Of a DNA stretch of 64,000 nucleotides, positions 35,336 to 43,933 are shown piece by piece (the first letter of the stretch is position 1; the number at the start of each line of letters is the position of its first letter). Under the pieces are notes generated by a model. It had not been told where the DNA came from, searched no databases, and was given only the letters and a program-made list of their open reading frames with translations. The translations under genes and the position numbers were made by a program. Source of the stretch: Limnobacter litoralis (GTDB lineage: Bacteria; Pseudomonadota; Gammaproteobacteria; Burkholderiales; Burkholderiaceae_B); assembly GCF_030160455.1 (NCBI RefSeq), contig NZ_BSOJ01000006.1:1-64000 (forward strand). Reading direction: 5' to 3'.

Positions 35336-36583
35336 ATGGATTTCGGATACTCACCCAACGTGGAAGCACTGCGACAACGCGTCAGCCAGTTCATGGACGA
35401 GCACATCGTGCCGCGCGTGCGCCAGTACAACGAAGAAACCCGCGCAGGCACTTTTCCGGTCAGCTTCATGGAAGAACTGAAAGCCAGGGCCAAAGCCGAA
35501 GGCTTGTGGAACCTGTTTTTGCCGAGCCTGCGTGAGGACGAACCCGGCATGGGCCTGAGCAACCTGGAATACGCCCCGCTGGCAGAAATCATGGGACGCA
35601 TCGGCTGGGCATCCGAGGTGTTCAACTGCAACGCCCCCGACACCGGCAACATGGAACTGCTGCACATGTTTGCCACGCCCGAGCAGCGAGAACAATGGCT
35701 GATGCCCCTGCTGCGCGGCGAAATCCGCTCTGCTTTTTGCATGACCGAGCCCGACGTGGCATCATCAGATGCCACCAATGTGACCACCCTGATTCAGCGT
35801 GAGGGCGGCGACTACGTCATCAACGGCCGCAAGTGGTTCATCACCAATTCCGGTCACCCCAACTGCAAAATTTTCATTGTGATGGGCAAAACAGACCCCA
35901 ACGCCGACACGCACCACCAGCAAAGCATGATCCTTGTGCCCAAAAACACGCCGGGGGTTGAAATTGTGCGCAACCCTAGCGTGCTGAACGCGCAGCACCA
36001 CGAAGGGCACTGCGAAATCACGTTCACGAACGTCCGCGTGCCCGCCAGCAACCTGCTGGGTGAAGAAGGCAGCGGCTTTGCACTGGCCCAGGCCCGGCTT
36101 GGCCCTGGCCGCATTCACCACTGCATGCGGTCCATCGGCGCAGCCGAACTGGCGCTGGAGCTGATGATTGAACGCAGCCAGCAACGCAAAACCTTCGGCA
36201 AATTTTTGTACCAACACGGCACCATCGGTGAGTGGATCGCCAAATCACGCATTGAAATTGACCAGGCCCGCTTGCTGGTGCTGAAAACCGCCTGGATGAT
36301 CGACAACGTGGGCGCCAAAGCCGCCCGCAAGGAAATTTCGATGATCAAGGCACTGGTGCCCACCGTGCACACCACCGTGGTGGACCGGGCCATGCAAGTG
36401 TTTGGCGCGATGGGTCTGACCCCCGACACACCACTGGCCGACCACTACACCTGGGGCCGATGCCTGCGCTACGCCGACGGGCCCGACGAGGTGCATTTGC
36501 AATCCATTGCCCGCATGGAGATCAAAGCCAGCCAAGCCACCCTTGGCCAGGGTGCGCGGTACCTGACCCCGCCACTGCGTTAA
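35336..36583 (+). CDS. Acyl-CoA dehydrogenase, ACAD10/11-like
   Basis: A 415-residue flavoprotein. NCNAPDTGNMELLHMF, FCMTEPDVASSDATN, WFITNSGHPNCKI, SMILVPKNTPGVEIVR and GPGRIHHCMRSIGAAE closely follow animal ACAD10/11. In that group a 4-phosphorylated acyl-CoA loses phosphate to give an enoyl-CoA. With the APH-type kinase in the same operon the pair forms the split version. GAAGAGGG precedes the ATG at 35336. A rho-independent terminator follows at 36584-36616. Confidence 0.92.
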   Translation: MDFGYSPNVEALRQRVSQFMDEHIVPRVRQYNEETRAGTFPVSFMEELKARAKAEGLWNLFLPSLREDEPGMGLSNLEYAPLAEIMGRIGWASEVFNCNAPDTGNMELLHMFATPEQREQWLMPLLRGEIRSAFCMTEPDVASSDATNVTTLIQREGGDYVINGRKWFITNSGHPNCKIFIVMGKTDPNADTHHQQSMILVPKNTPGVEIVRNPSVLNAQHHEGHCEITFTNVRVPASNLLGEEGSGFALAQARLGPGRIHHCMRSIGAAELALELMIERSQQRKTFGKFLYQHGTIGEWIAKSRIEIDQARLLVLKTAWMIDNVGAKAARKEISMIKALVPTVHTTVVDRAMQVFGAMGLTPDTPLADHYTWGRCLRYADGPDEVHLQSIARMEIKASQATLGQGARYLTPPLR

Positions 36584-36616
36584 ACACAGGCAGCCCGTCA
36601 TAGGGCTTGTGTTTTT
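36584..36616 (+). terminator. Rho-independent terminator after the acyl-CoA dehydrogenase operon
   Basis: ACACA and AGCCC pair with GGGCT and TGTGT around a short loop, with a GGC bulge on the 5' side, followed by five Ts. It lies 1 bp after the stop codon and ends the 31048-36583 operon. Confidence 0.6.
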
Positions 36617-36662
36617 GAATTAGCCAGACTAGACTAAGCCAATATGACACAAGGGCGATTCC

Positions 36663-36914
36663 ATGCAAACCGTTAATATGCTGCAAGCCAAGTCGACACT
36701 TTCACGCCTTGTAGAAGCCATCGAACTGGGCCAGGAAAGTGAGATTCTGATTGCACGGAATGGTCGGCCAGTCGCAAAACTTGTGCCCTTGAATGCCTCA
36801 GCGAATGCCAAACCAAGATTGGGTGTGGCAAAGGGCAAGTTCGAAGTGCCAGAGTCTATTGATGACCTGAACGACGTTGTGGCTGCTCTGTTTCAAGGGA
36901 AGCCGGCTGAATGA
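36663..36914 (+). CDS. Phd/YefM-family antitoxin
   Basis: An 83-residue type II antitoxin. NMLQAKSTLSRLVEAIELGQESEILIARNGRPVAKLVPL is the Phd/YefM N-terminal DNA-binding domain, and the acidic C-terminal tail (ESIDDLNDVVAAL) should wrap the toxin. It overlaps the PIN toxin gene by 4 bp. Such pairs usually repress their own promoter, which would lie in the short gap before 36663. Confidence 0.88.
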   Translation: MQTVNMLQAKSTLSRLVEAIELGQESEILIARNGRPVAKLVPLNASANAKPRLGVAKGKFEVPESIDDLNDVVAALFQGKPAE

Positions 36915-37297
36915 ACCTGTTGCTGGACACGCATGTGGCACTCTGGGCTATCACCGACAGCCCCAAACTCAGCCAGCAAGCACGGGGCCTGCTTCAATCA
37001 CCCAGAGCCTCATTGTGGGTAAGCGCCGCCAGCGTCTGGGAAATTTCCATTAAACATGCACTCGGAAAAGGTGGCATGCCCCTTTCAGGCGCAGAAGCCC
37101 TGAACTACTTCAGAGAATCTGGCTATGGCCTGCTGTCCATTGAGGCAGAACACGCGGTGGCAGTTGAATCTCTTCCCGCACATCACCAGGATCCATTTGA
37201 CCGAATCCTGATTGCACAAGCGCTGGTCGAACCCATGCGTCTCATCACACACGATGCCACGGTAGCCCTTTACAGTGACACCATCATTCAAATCTAG
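36911..37297 (+). CDS. PIN-domain toxin, VapC-like
   Basis: A 128-residue PIN ribonuclease. The acidic residues are Asp6 (LLDTHVALW), Glu in ASVWEISIK (about 44), Asp in DPFDRILIAQAL and a final THDATVALY. The phrase VWEISIKHALGK is typical for VapC partners of Phd/YefM antitoxins. It would cut RNA, often tRNA or rRNA, when the antitoxin is lost. A hairpin lies 6 bp downstream. Confidence 0.88.
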   Translation: MNLLLDTHVALWAITDSPKLSQQARGLLQSPRASLWVSAASVWEISIKHALGKGGMPLSGAEALNYFRESGYGLLSIEAEHAVAVESLPAHHQDPFDRILIAQALVEPMRLITHDATVALYSDTIIQI

Positions 37298-37302
37298 GAA
37301 CC

Positions 37303-37333
37303 GACGCAGCTGAAATCCATCAAAAACTGCGTC
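37303..37333. other. Hairpin downstream of the toxin gene
   Basis: GACGCAG and CTGCGTC form a perfect 7-bp stem around a 17-base loop, 5 bp after the PIN-domain stop. There is no T run directly after it, so it is only a possible terminator or RNA-stabilising structure. The rest of the gap to 37456 is AT-rich and shows no clear signal. Confidence 0.35.
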
Positions 37334-37456
37334 AAGCCTTTCATCAAAAATATTTCATTTTTGTACCCCAAGTGCAACACACGGCGGATTTTCGAATTAC
37401 TATCGCCGCTGGTAGCCCCTCTTTGACCGAAGCAGCATCCCCTTGCCGGAGCCAAA

Positions 37457-37978
37457 ATGAAAGGCAGTTTTCACAATTTGTTGAAGTTTTTCAGTGTGTT
37501 GGCCTTGCTTGCCGCAAGCGCCATGCCTGCGTACGCCGGTGACGACACCGTGGCCGATCGCCAGGCTCCACAAAACATTCTGGTGACTTTTGCCGAACAA
37601 ATGCTGGGCACGCCCTACAAGCTGGGTGGACACACCTTGGCAGGCATTGATTGTTCGGGCCTGGTGGATCGCTTTTATCGCACCGCCTACCAAATGATTC
37701 TGCCCAGAACCGTGAAAGAACTGCGCCAAGAGGGCACCCGCGTCAAGAAAAGCGAACCTGAAATCGGCGATCTGCTGTTTTTCAAGTTCCGCGGCCGTCA
37801 CGGCCATGTGGGCATTTACGCGGGCAACGGCACCTTTCTGCATGCATCCACCAGCGAAGGCGTGGTGTACTCCAGCCTGACCGACGGATTCTGGAACAAG
37901 CGGCTGATCGAAGTTCGACGGGTACCGCCCGAGGGCTCGCCCATGCTGACCAGCACCAGCCTGTCTTTCACCGAGTAA
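37457..37978 (+). CDS. NlpC/P60-family secreted peptidase (C40)
   Basis: A 173-residue protein with a signal peptide (LLKFFSVLALLAASAMPAYA). The catalytic Cys is in GIDCSGLVDRFY, the His in HGHVGIYAGNG, and a third polar residue in FLHAST, as in cell-wall gamma-D-glutamyl-diaminopimelate endopeptidases. Length is typical for the single-domain form. It should act on peptidoglycan in the periplasm. It is convergent with the SpoIIAA-like gene with a 3 bp gap. Confidence 0.9.
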   Translation: MKGSFHNLLKFFSVLALLAASAMPAYAGDDTVADRQAPQNILVTFAEQMLGTPYKLGGHTLAGIDCSGLVDRFYRTAYQMILPRTVKELRQEGTRVKKSEPEIGDLLFFKFRGRHGHVGIYAGNGTFLHASTSEGVVYSSLTDGFWNKRLIEVRRVPPEGSPMLTSTSLSFTE

Positions 37979-37981
37979 GCC

Positions 37982-38344
37982 TTACGATTCAACCCAGGCT
38001 TTGGCTTGGGGCATCTCCTGCGTGGTGTACACCCGCAAATCTCCCGGAATACCCAGCCTGAACAGTTTGACTGCACCGCGCAGCCAGTCCTGATCGGCCA
38101 CCACGGCCACCTTTTCCCAGCCGCTGATGTGCCGCAAACCCAAGCGAACGTCATCCCACACAGCGCCGGCCTCAAACCCCTCAAACTCAGGGCTGAAGCA
38201 ATACATGAAATGGGCCTTGGGCTGAACCAGAAAGAACGCCTCCACCGCCGGAATGACCACACTTTCGTATTCGTCGGCGGTCACCAGGCCTGACACCTTG
38301 AAACCCAGCACGTGGTCTGGCAAATCTTCCATCAGTTCAATCAT
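37982..38344 (-). CDS. SpoIIAA-like STAS-fold protein
   Basis: A 120-residue protein that fits the SpoIIAA-like family (PF11964): MIELMEDLPDHVLGFKVSGLVTADEYESVVIP at the start and KVAVVADQDWLRG in the middle. It has no signal peptide. Function in bacteria is unknown; the fold resembles anti-anti-sigma and lipid-binding STAS domains. It follows the AraC gene by 27 bp on the same strand and could be co-transcribed with it. Confidence 0.75.
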   Translation of the reverse strand: MIELMEDLPDHVLGFKVSGLVTADEYESVVIPAVEAFFLVQPKAHFMYCFSPEFEGFEAGAVWDDVRLGLRHISGWEKVAVVADQDWLRGAVKLFRLGIPGDLRVYTTQEMPQAKAWVES

Positions 38345-38371
38345 GGTTGCCCCTTGGAGTGGATTGATCTT

Positions 38372-39412
38372 TCATCCTACACCCTTGTCACCTTGTCGGT
38401 AATGGCTTGGAATCAATCCTGTCCAGCGCCTGAAGGTGCGGCTGAAGTTGGAAGGGTCTTCGTAACCCAAAGCGTCGGACACCTGCTCGACCGTCAGCTC
38501 CGTCTGCTCCAGCAGCCAGCAGGCACGCTCCACTCGCACGGCATCCACCAGTTGCTTGTAGCTGTGCCCCTCCGCCTTCAGGTGGCGGATCAAGGTCCGC
38601 TCAGTCAGGTTTTCCAGATGGGCCATTTCAAGCAAGGTGGGCATGCGCCCTTGCGTGGCCTGCAGGCGTAAGCGAACACGATCAGACAGGCCAGCGCCAT
38701 GCTCAAGTCGATTCAGTTGCAATTCACAGTCACGAACCAGCCGCTGCAAGGCGTCCGAATCAGAACCAATGCTGGGGCAGCACAGCAAGTCAGGGTCCAA
38801 ATGCACCACCAGTTGCGCATGGCCAAAGCTGTTGTGGGCAGCAATGCGCGCATATTGATTGGCCCAAGCGGGTTCGTCAAATGGCCATTCAATCCGCAGG
38901 CGCGGCGGCAACTCAAGCCCTGTCAATGCCGTCAGCAGTTGTGCCAAGCCCCCAAGTAGCTGGCCATACAAATACTCACGCAGATCACCCAACTTGACCT
39001 TTTCGACCAACACCACACACAGCCCCCCGCGATCCTCAATGTGCAGGTCCGCCAGGTTCTGGCGCAACCCGGCAAAGCGTTTGAGCAACAGCATCGCCTG
39101 GGGCAAGTCTTTGCTGGCAATCATGGCTGCGCCCAGCATGCCGTGGGCCGAGGCCTGTGTTCTGAACCCCACATCCAGCCCCAACCACGGGCATGCGGTT
39201 AAGCCGAGCGCGTGCAGGATCAGCCTGCGCATCTGGTCGAAATTCAAAAACTGATTGCTGTCGTGCAGCGTCTGCCAGTTCAGGCGGGTGCCCGCCAAAA
39301 TGGTGTCTCGATCAAAGCCCCGCGCTTGCAATTCGGTGCACAGCACGCGGGCGTACACCGGGTGCAAGGCGGGTTGCAGATCCTGAAATGAATCGAGGGC
39401 GTTGACGCGCAA
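38372..39412 (-). CDS. AraC-family transcriptional regulator
   Basis: A 346-residue regulator with an N-terminal arabinose-binding-type domain (ARVLCTELQARGFDRDTIL) and a C-terminal AraC double HTH (MAHLENLTERTLIRHLKAEGHSYKQL and DALGYEDPSNFSRTFRRWTGL). The start is a TTG at 39412 with AGGAG upstream; no ATG lies nearby. It is divergent from the AlkB gene, 126 bp apart, so it is the likely local activator of alkane oxidation, like AlkR or the XylS type regulators. The effector is unknown. Confidence 0.9.
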   Translation of the reverse strand: MRVNALDSFQDLQPALHPVYARVLCTELQARGFDRDTILAGTRLNWQTLHDSNQFLNFDQMRRLILHALGLTACPWLGLDVGFRTQASAHGMLGAAMIASKDLPQAMLLLKRFAGLRQNLADLHIEDRGGLCVVLVEKVKLGDLREYLYGQLLGGLAQLLTALTGLELPPRLRIEWPFDEPAWANQYARIAAHNSFGHAQLVVHLDPDLLCCPSIGSDSDALQRLVRDCELQLNRLEHGAGLSDRVRLRLQATQGRMPTLLEMAHLENLTERTLIRHLKAEGHSYKQLVDAVRVERACWLLEQTELTVEQVSDALGYEDPSNFSRTFRRWTGLIPSHYRQGDKGVG

Positions 39413-39538
39413 GGGGTTTGTCTCCTGAATCTGCGTAGGGTTTGTCAGTTTTTGACGATCTTATGCCAGCTTCTGCGGTGTTGTCCATGCCGACTCGGGC
39501 CTATGCTCGAACTTGAGACAACCACTTTGGTAAAAGCC

Positions 39539-40702
39539 ATGAGCACCCCATCCAGCGCATTGCCCACGCAACACTATGTGGACACCAAAAAGCACCTGTG
39601 GCTGCTGTCACTGGTGTCACCGTTCGCGGCCCCACTCGGACCCATTCTGTATTTGTTGACGGGCCAAACGCTGTGGTTGTGGCTGTTTCTGGCCTTCTTC
39701 TACGTGGGGGTGCCACTGCTGGACGTGGCATTTGGGCAAGACCGCCAAAATCCGCCTGAATCGGCCGTGCCCGCACTGGAAAATGACCCCTATTACCGCT
39801 GGATCACCTACTTGCTGGTGCCGGTCATCGCCTTTGGCTTCTTTTTCAATGTGATCTTTCTGGCCACGCACCACCTGGCCCCACTGTATTGGCTGGCCGT
39901 GGCCATCACCACCGGTTCACTGCTGGGGTTTGGTCTGAACCTGGGGCATGAAATGGGCCACAAGAAACGCGGGCTTGACCGCTTTTTGGCGCTGCTTACC
40001 TTGTCGTTGGGTGGCTACGGCCACTTCTCGATTGAGCACAACCGGGGCCACCACCGCCATGTGGCCACGCCCGAAGACCCGGCCACCTCAAGAATGGGTG
40101 AACACATCTACGAATTCATGCTGCGTGAAATTCCTGGCGGCTTCAAGCGGGCCTGGACGCTGGAAACCGAGCGCCTGGCGCGTGCCGCTTTGTCGAAGTG
40201 GCATGTCAGCAATGAAATGCTGCAAACCACGGCGATGACCGTCATTCTGTACACGGCGCTGATTGCCCTCTTTGGCTGGCCCATGGTGCCCGTACTGGCC
40301 GTGGTTGCCTTTTGGGGCGCGTTTCAGCTGACCAGCGCCAATTACATTGAGCATTACGGCCTGCTTCGTCAAAAACTGCCCAATGGCGAGTACGAACGTT
40401 GCGCCCCCCATCACTCCTGGAACAGCAATCACTTGGTGTCCAACCTGATTGTGTTTCAACTGCAGCGCCACTCCGACCACCACGCCAACCCGGCACGCAG
40501 CTATCAGTCGCTGCGGGATTTTCCGGACCTGCCCAGCCTGCCGTCGGGTTACTTTGCGATGTTTTTGATCGCTTATGTACCGCCTCTGTGGTTTGCAGTA
40601 ATGAACCCGCGCTTGGTGAACGCGGTGGGGCATCAGGCCAATCGCATCAACTTCAAGCCGGGCAGTCAATCAAGGCTCAAGGCTCGTTATTCTCTACTTT
40701 GA
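39539..40702 (+). CDS. alkB: Alkane 1-monooxygenase (AlkB-type membrane di-iron hydroxylase)
   Basis: A 387-residue six-span membrane protein. The three His boxes of AlkB and the extra signature are all present: HEMGH at 137-141, HNRGHH at 167-172, NYIEHYG at 268-274 and LQRHSDHH at 308-315. It hydroxylates the terminal carbon of alkanes with rubredoxin as electron donor. No rubredoxin gene lies next to it. The ATG at 39539 is chosen by alignment with the family N-terminus; an in-frame ATG at 39503 and an earlier frame to 39452 exist. Confidence 0.92.
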   Translation: MSTPSSALPTQHYVDTKKHLWLLSLVSPFAAPLGPILYLLTGQTLWLWLFLAFFYVGVPLLDVAFGQDRQNPPESAVPALENDPYYRWITYLLVPVIAFGFFFNVIFLATHHLAPLYWLAVAITTGSLLGFGLNLGHEMGHKKRGLDRFLALLTLSLGGYGHFSIEHNRGHHRHVATPEDPATSRMGEHIYEFMLREIPGGFKRAWTLETERLARAALSKWHVSNEMLQTTAMTVILYTALIALFGWPMVPVLAVVAFWGAFQLTSANYIEHYGLLRQKLPNGEYERCAPHHSWNSNHLVSNLIVFQLQRHSDHHANPARSYQSLRDFPDLPSLPSGYFAMFLIAYVPPLWFAVMNPRLVNAVGHQANRINFKPGSQSRLKARYSLL

Positions 40703-40722
40703 TCGCCTGACAACTTCGTCCG

Positions 40723-41466
40723 TCAAACACGCGCCCAAACGGTCAGCTGCGCAATGCTGTGCTGATACTTGCGGGCGGTTTCGCGAATCACGAAAGGCAC
40801 ATCTTGCGGGCTGCCTAGGGGCACAAATGCTGGGGCCAGCGCCTGGGTCATGCCCTGCAGCATGGTTCGGCTTTGCCCGTCAACCACCACACCGCCCAAC
40901 CAGTTTTCACGGGGCGTGTATTCATCCAGCAGGGTGTAAGGTGAACTGATAACCAGTAAACCGCCGGGGTTGACCACATCCTGCAACGTGTCCAGAAACG
41001 CAGCCGGGTTTGCCACCCGGTCAATCAGGTTGCCGGCAAACACCAAATCAAACTGACCCAGGCCCGCCCTCAGTTGGCAGGCATCGCCCTGTTCAAAACG
41101 CACCTTGCGCCCCATGTCGATCAAACCGAGGTCTGACAGGCTGGCTTTGGCTGCATGACCCAACACGCCCTCGTCGTGCAGAAAATAAGGCAGCACAGCG
41201 CCTTCCTGCAGCGCGCGTGCTGACTCTACAAATCGGCTGGACAGGTCTATGCCCACCACCGACTCAAACCCTCGCGCTAACTCGAAGGTGCTGCGGCCCA
41301 CCGCACAGCCCAGGTCCAGCGCGCGCCGCGTTGATCTGCCCTGCATCAAGCCCAGACAAATGTCTGCACAATGCACCGCGTAATTGGGCACCTCAAAATA
41401 AGTGGGGCCGTAATGAAATGCCAGGTACTGGTTGACCAGCTCGTCGGTTTCGTAAGGGTTGCTCAT
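40723..41466 (-). CDS. OvoA C-terminal-type methyltransferase (4-mercaptohistidine N1-methyltransferase-like)
   Basis: A 247-residue SAM methyltransferase. NPYETDELVNQYLAFHYG at the start and ALDLGCAVGRSTFEL (SAM motif I) match the C-terminal domain of OvoA, which methylates 5-thiohistidine. A stand-alone copy follows the sulfoxide synthase gene by 21 bp. It is not EgtD-like, whose length is near 320 residues. The pair therefore points to ovothiol A synthesis in a split form, a functional inference. Confidence 0.8.
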   Translation of the reverse strand: MSNPYETDELVNQYLAFHYGPTYFEVPNYAVHCADICLGLMQGRSTRRALDLGCAVGRSTFELARGFESVVGIDLSSRFVESARALQEGAVLPYFLHDEGVLGHAAKASLSDLGLIDMGRKVRFEQGDACQLRAGLGQFDLVFAGNLIDRVANPAAFLDTLQDVVNPGGLLVISSPYTLLDEYTPRENWLGGVVVDGQSRTMLQGMTQALAPAFVPLGSPQDVPFVIRETARKYQHSIAQLTVWARV

Positions 41467-41487
41467 GCAGTAAAGTTGCCTGTTTGG

Positions 41488-42777
41488 TTAAATGGCGCAG
41501 GTTCTGAAACCCACAAATACATCATTGCGATCAGGCAGGTAAGCCTGCCTGTATGTGCCGCGAATCAGCAGCGAAGAGGTGGCGCACGATCCACCGCGCA
41601 CCACTTTGTGATCTCCAAATTGCAAGGTCGACATAAAAGGGTACATGTCCATACAGAACCCGTCATACGGCATGAACTGGTCTGCCGTCCATTCCCACAC
41701 TGTGCCGATCATTTGCCGACACCCCCAAGGGCTTGCGCCCTCAGGCAGCGCACTCACGGGCAGTCGACCCAGTTGTTTGCGGTCCATGTCCACCTGGTTT
41801 GAGTCCATGGTGTTGCCCCACGGAAATAGCCGGAAGGGCCGACCTTCCAGATTGCCCAAAGCGGCGGCCTCCCATTCAAGCTCGGTGGGCAGGCGTCGCC
41901 CCGCAAACTTGCAGTAAGCCTGCGCCTCCCAGAATGACACATGGCGAACTGCAAATTCAGGCTGCAGAGGCAGCCAGCGGTCAAAATGTTTTTCCTGCCA
42001 TTGCCCGTCCACTTGCCGCCAGTAAGCCGGGTTACGGGCCTTGTTTCGATCGCGCCAGCGCAGACCACCCATGCTCCAGAACAGGTCGTTCTGATACCCC
42101 CCAGCCAGCACAAAATCCAGAAACTCGGCGTTCGACACCAGCGTGGCCGACACGGAAAAAGGCGCAATCTCTCGGCTAAAACCGGGTTTTTCATTGTCGA
42201 AGCTGAACCCCGTGGTCGCAAAATCAGGGGAGTTGGCAGGCATGCCAAACCGGTACACGCCGCCTGGCACCTGCACGTCGCCCAGTTTGCCGTGGTGTGT
42301 GGCCTGTGCGGGCATCACAGCACCCGGGGGCGGTGAATACGCGAGGGTCTGACGGCACCAGGTCATCGATTCCAGATGCATGTGCTGATGAAAAATCGCG
42401 TATTTGACCAGGTAATGCGCCTGATCTGTCAGCGGCTTGGCCTGAATTCGCGCAGCCACCCGCCGATACACCTCTGAAAAATAGGTCAACGTTTCTTGCT
42501 GATCTGGAAACAGCCCCGGCAGCCAACGGTCCTCGTGGGCCAGCTCAAACGAATCCCATATTTCGTCCATCGCGGGGTTGTAGGTGGTGCCACCATCAAG
42601 CCACTGCAGCACAAATCGCTCATAAAAAAATGCGGCATGCCCCACTTCCCACAAGGGCGGGTTGATCCCGGGGACGCAAGGAACATTCAATTGCTCGTCA
42701 GTCAGGCCCTCCAGCATGCTTAAAACCAGATCATGGGTCTCATTCAGGGTTTTCAGCAAAGTAGCGTAGTCGTTCAT
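41488..42777 (-). CDS. EgtB/OvoA-type non-heme iron sulfoxide synthase
   Basis: A 429-residue protein with an N-terminal DinB-like domain and a C-terminal FGE-sulfatase domain. Iron ligands are His47 (WEVGHAAFFYERF) and the HX3HXE motif at His130-His134-Glu136. The C-terminal blocks FVLAGGYQND, PTELEWEAAAL and GTVWEWTADQFMPYDGF are typical. It should join Cys (or gamma-Glu-Cys) to a histidine derivative. Companion methyltransferase suggests OvoA-type chemistry, but EgtB or SenA function cannot be excluded without alignment. Confidence 0.82.
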   Translation of the reverse strand: MNDYATLLKTLNETHDLVLSMLEGLTDEQLNVPCVPGINPPLWEVGHAAFFYERFVLQWLDGGTTYNPAMDEIWDSFELAHEDRWLPGLFPDQQETLTYFSEVYRRVAARIQAKPLTDQAHYLVKYAIFHQHMHLESMTWCRQTLAYSPPPGAVMPAQATHHGKLGDVQVPGGVYRFGMPANSPDFATTGFSFDNEKPGFSREIAPFSVSATLVSNAEFLDFVLAGGYQNDLFWSMGGLRWRDRNKARNPAYWRQVDGQWQEKHFDRWLPLQPEFAVRHVSFWEAQAYCKFAGRRLPTELEWEAAALGNLEGRPFRLFPWGNTMDSNQVDMDRKQLGRLPVSALPEGASPWGCRQMIGTVWEWTADQFMPYDGFCMDMYPFMSTLQFGDHKVVRGGSCATSSLLIRGTYRQAYLPDRNDVFVGFRTCAI

Positions 42778-42848
42778 GATGCGTCTGGTTGTGAACTGGA
42801 ATCCGCATTATAGTGTGTGGCGCACAGCGACACGAATAAGGCTTAACC

Positions 42849-43175
42849 ATGAACACCCCCTTGTTAGACACCCAGGCGCTAGAACAGACCCTGCAACAGT
42901 TTGCCGATGAACGAGACTGGAACTCCTTTCACTCGCCCAAAAACCTGGCCATGGCATTGACTGGTGAAGTGGGTGAACTCGTGGAACTCTTTCAATGGCT
43001 GACCGAGGAAGAATCCACCCAAGTGGCCAACAATCCAGCCACCGCCCGCGCCGTGCGCGACGAGGTGGCGGATGTGCTGCTTTACCTGGTCAGGCTGGCA
43101 TCGGTGCTGGGCATCGACCTGAATGAGGCAGTTGAGCAAAAAATGAAGAGCAACGCCTTGAAATACCCGGCATGA
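42849..43175 (+). CDS. MazG-like nucleotide pyrophosphohydrolase
   Basis: A 108-residue all-alpha NTP pyrophosphatase. The motif EVGELVELFQWL with the distal DEVADVLLYLVRLA supplies the EExxE and ExxD metal ligands of the dCTPase/RS21-C6 type of iMazG. It probably cleans up non-canonical or excess dNTPs. It overlaps the following methyltransferase by 4 bp. Confidence 0.88.
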   Translation: MNTPLLDTQALEQTLQQFADERDWNSFHSPKNLAMALTGEVGELVELFQWLTEEESTQVANNPATARAVRDEVADVLLYLVRLASVLGIDLNEAVEQKMKSNALKYPA

Positions 43176-43921
43176 ACGAAGCACCCAAAAACTGGTTCGA
43201 CCAGGGCGGCCAGCACTACGCCCATTTCCGGCCCGAGTACCCGGCCGAATTGGCCACTTGGCTTGCCGGGCTGGTCCCGGACCTTGACCTTGCTGTGGAC
43301 GTGGGTTGCGGCACGGGCCAATTCACGACCCTGTTGGCAAAATCGTTCAAACAGGTTTTAGGCATCGACCCCAGTCAAAGCCAGATCGCCCATGCAACGC
43401 CCCTGGCCAACGTCAGCTACCTGTGCGCACCCGCTGAGCAACTGCCTGTGGACGACCGTTGCGCCAGCTTGATCACCGCCGCCCAGGCCGCCCATTGGTT
43501 CCAGCTGCCCGCGTTTTACGATGAAGTGCGGCGCATTGCCAAACCCGGAGCCGTGCTGGCACTGATCACCTACGGGGTTTTAACGCTCGAGGCGGCCCTC
43601 AACGCGCGCTTTCAGCAGTTTTACACCGACGAAATCGGACCCCACTGGCCGCCAGAACGCGCTTTGGTCGACTCCGGTTACGCCACCCTGCCATTTCCTT
43701 TTGATGAACAGCAAGCGCCAGCACTCCACATTCAGCATGAATGGACCCTGCCCCAGTTTCTGGGCTATGTGTCCACGTGGTCTGCCATTCGCGCCGCGCG
43801 AGAAGCCCAGGGCGACGCCATTCTGACCCGCTTTGCAGACGACCTTGCCCACGCCTGGGGCGACCCATCCACCGTGCGCCCTGTGCGCTGGCCCATCCAC
43901 CTTCGTCTGGGCACCCTCTAA
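43172..43921 (+). CDS. Class I SAM-dependent methyltransferase
   Basis: A 249-residue methyltransferase: DVGCGTGQFTTLLA is SAM motif I, DPSQSQIAHA motif II and AAQAAHWFQLPAFYDEVRRIAKPGAVLALI the later blocks. It resembles eukaryotic-like trans-aconitate or tRNA wybutosine-type methyltransferases in outline; the substrate is unknown. Translationally coupled to the MazG-like gene (ATGA). Confidence 0.85.
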   Translation: MNEAPKNWFDQGGQHYAHFRPEYPAELATWLAGLVPDLDLAVDVGCGTGQFTTLLAKSFKQVLGIDPSQSQIAHATPLANVSYLCAPAEQLPVDDRCASLITAAQAAHWFQLPAFYDEVRRIAKPGAVLALITYGVLTLEAALNARFQQFYTDEIGPHWPPERALVDSGYATLPFPFDEQQAPALHIQHEWTLPQFLGYVSTWSAIRAAREAQGDAILTRFADDLAHAWGDPSTVRPVRWPIHLRLGTL

Positions 43922-43933
43922 AAATCAAACCAC

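Noticed and set aside
42849-43921. MazG and methyltransferase as a defence or toxin-antitoxin pair
   Set aside because: Both look like housekeeping enzymes; no toxin-like partner or phage context is visible.
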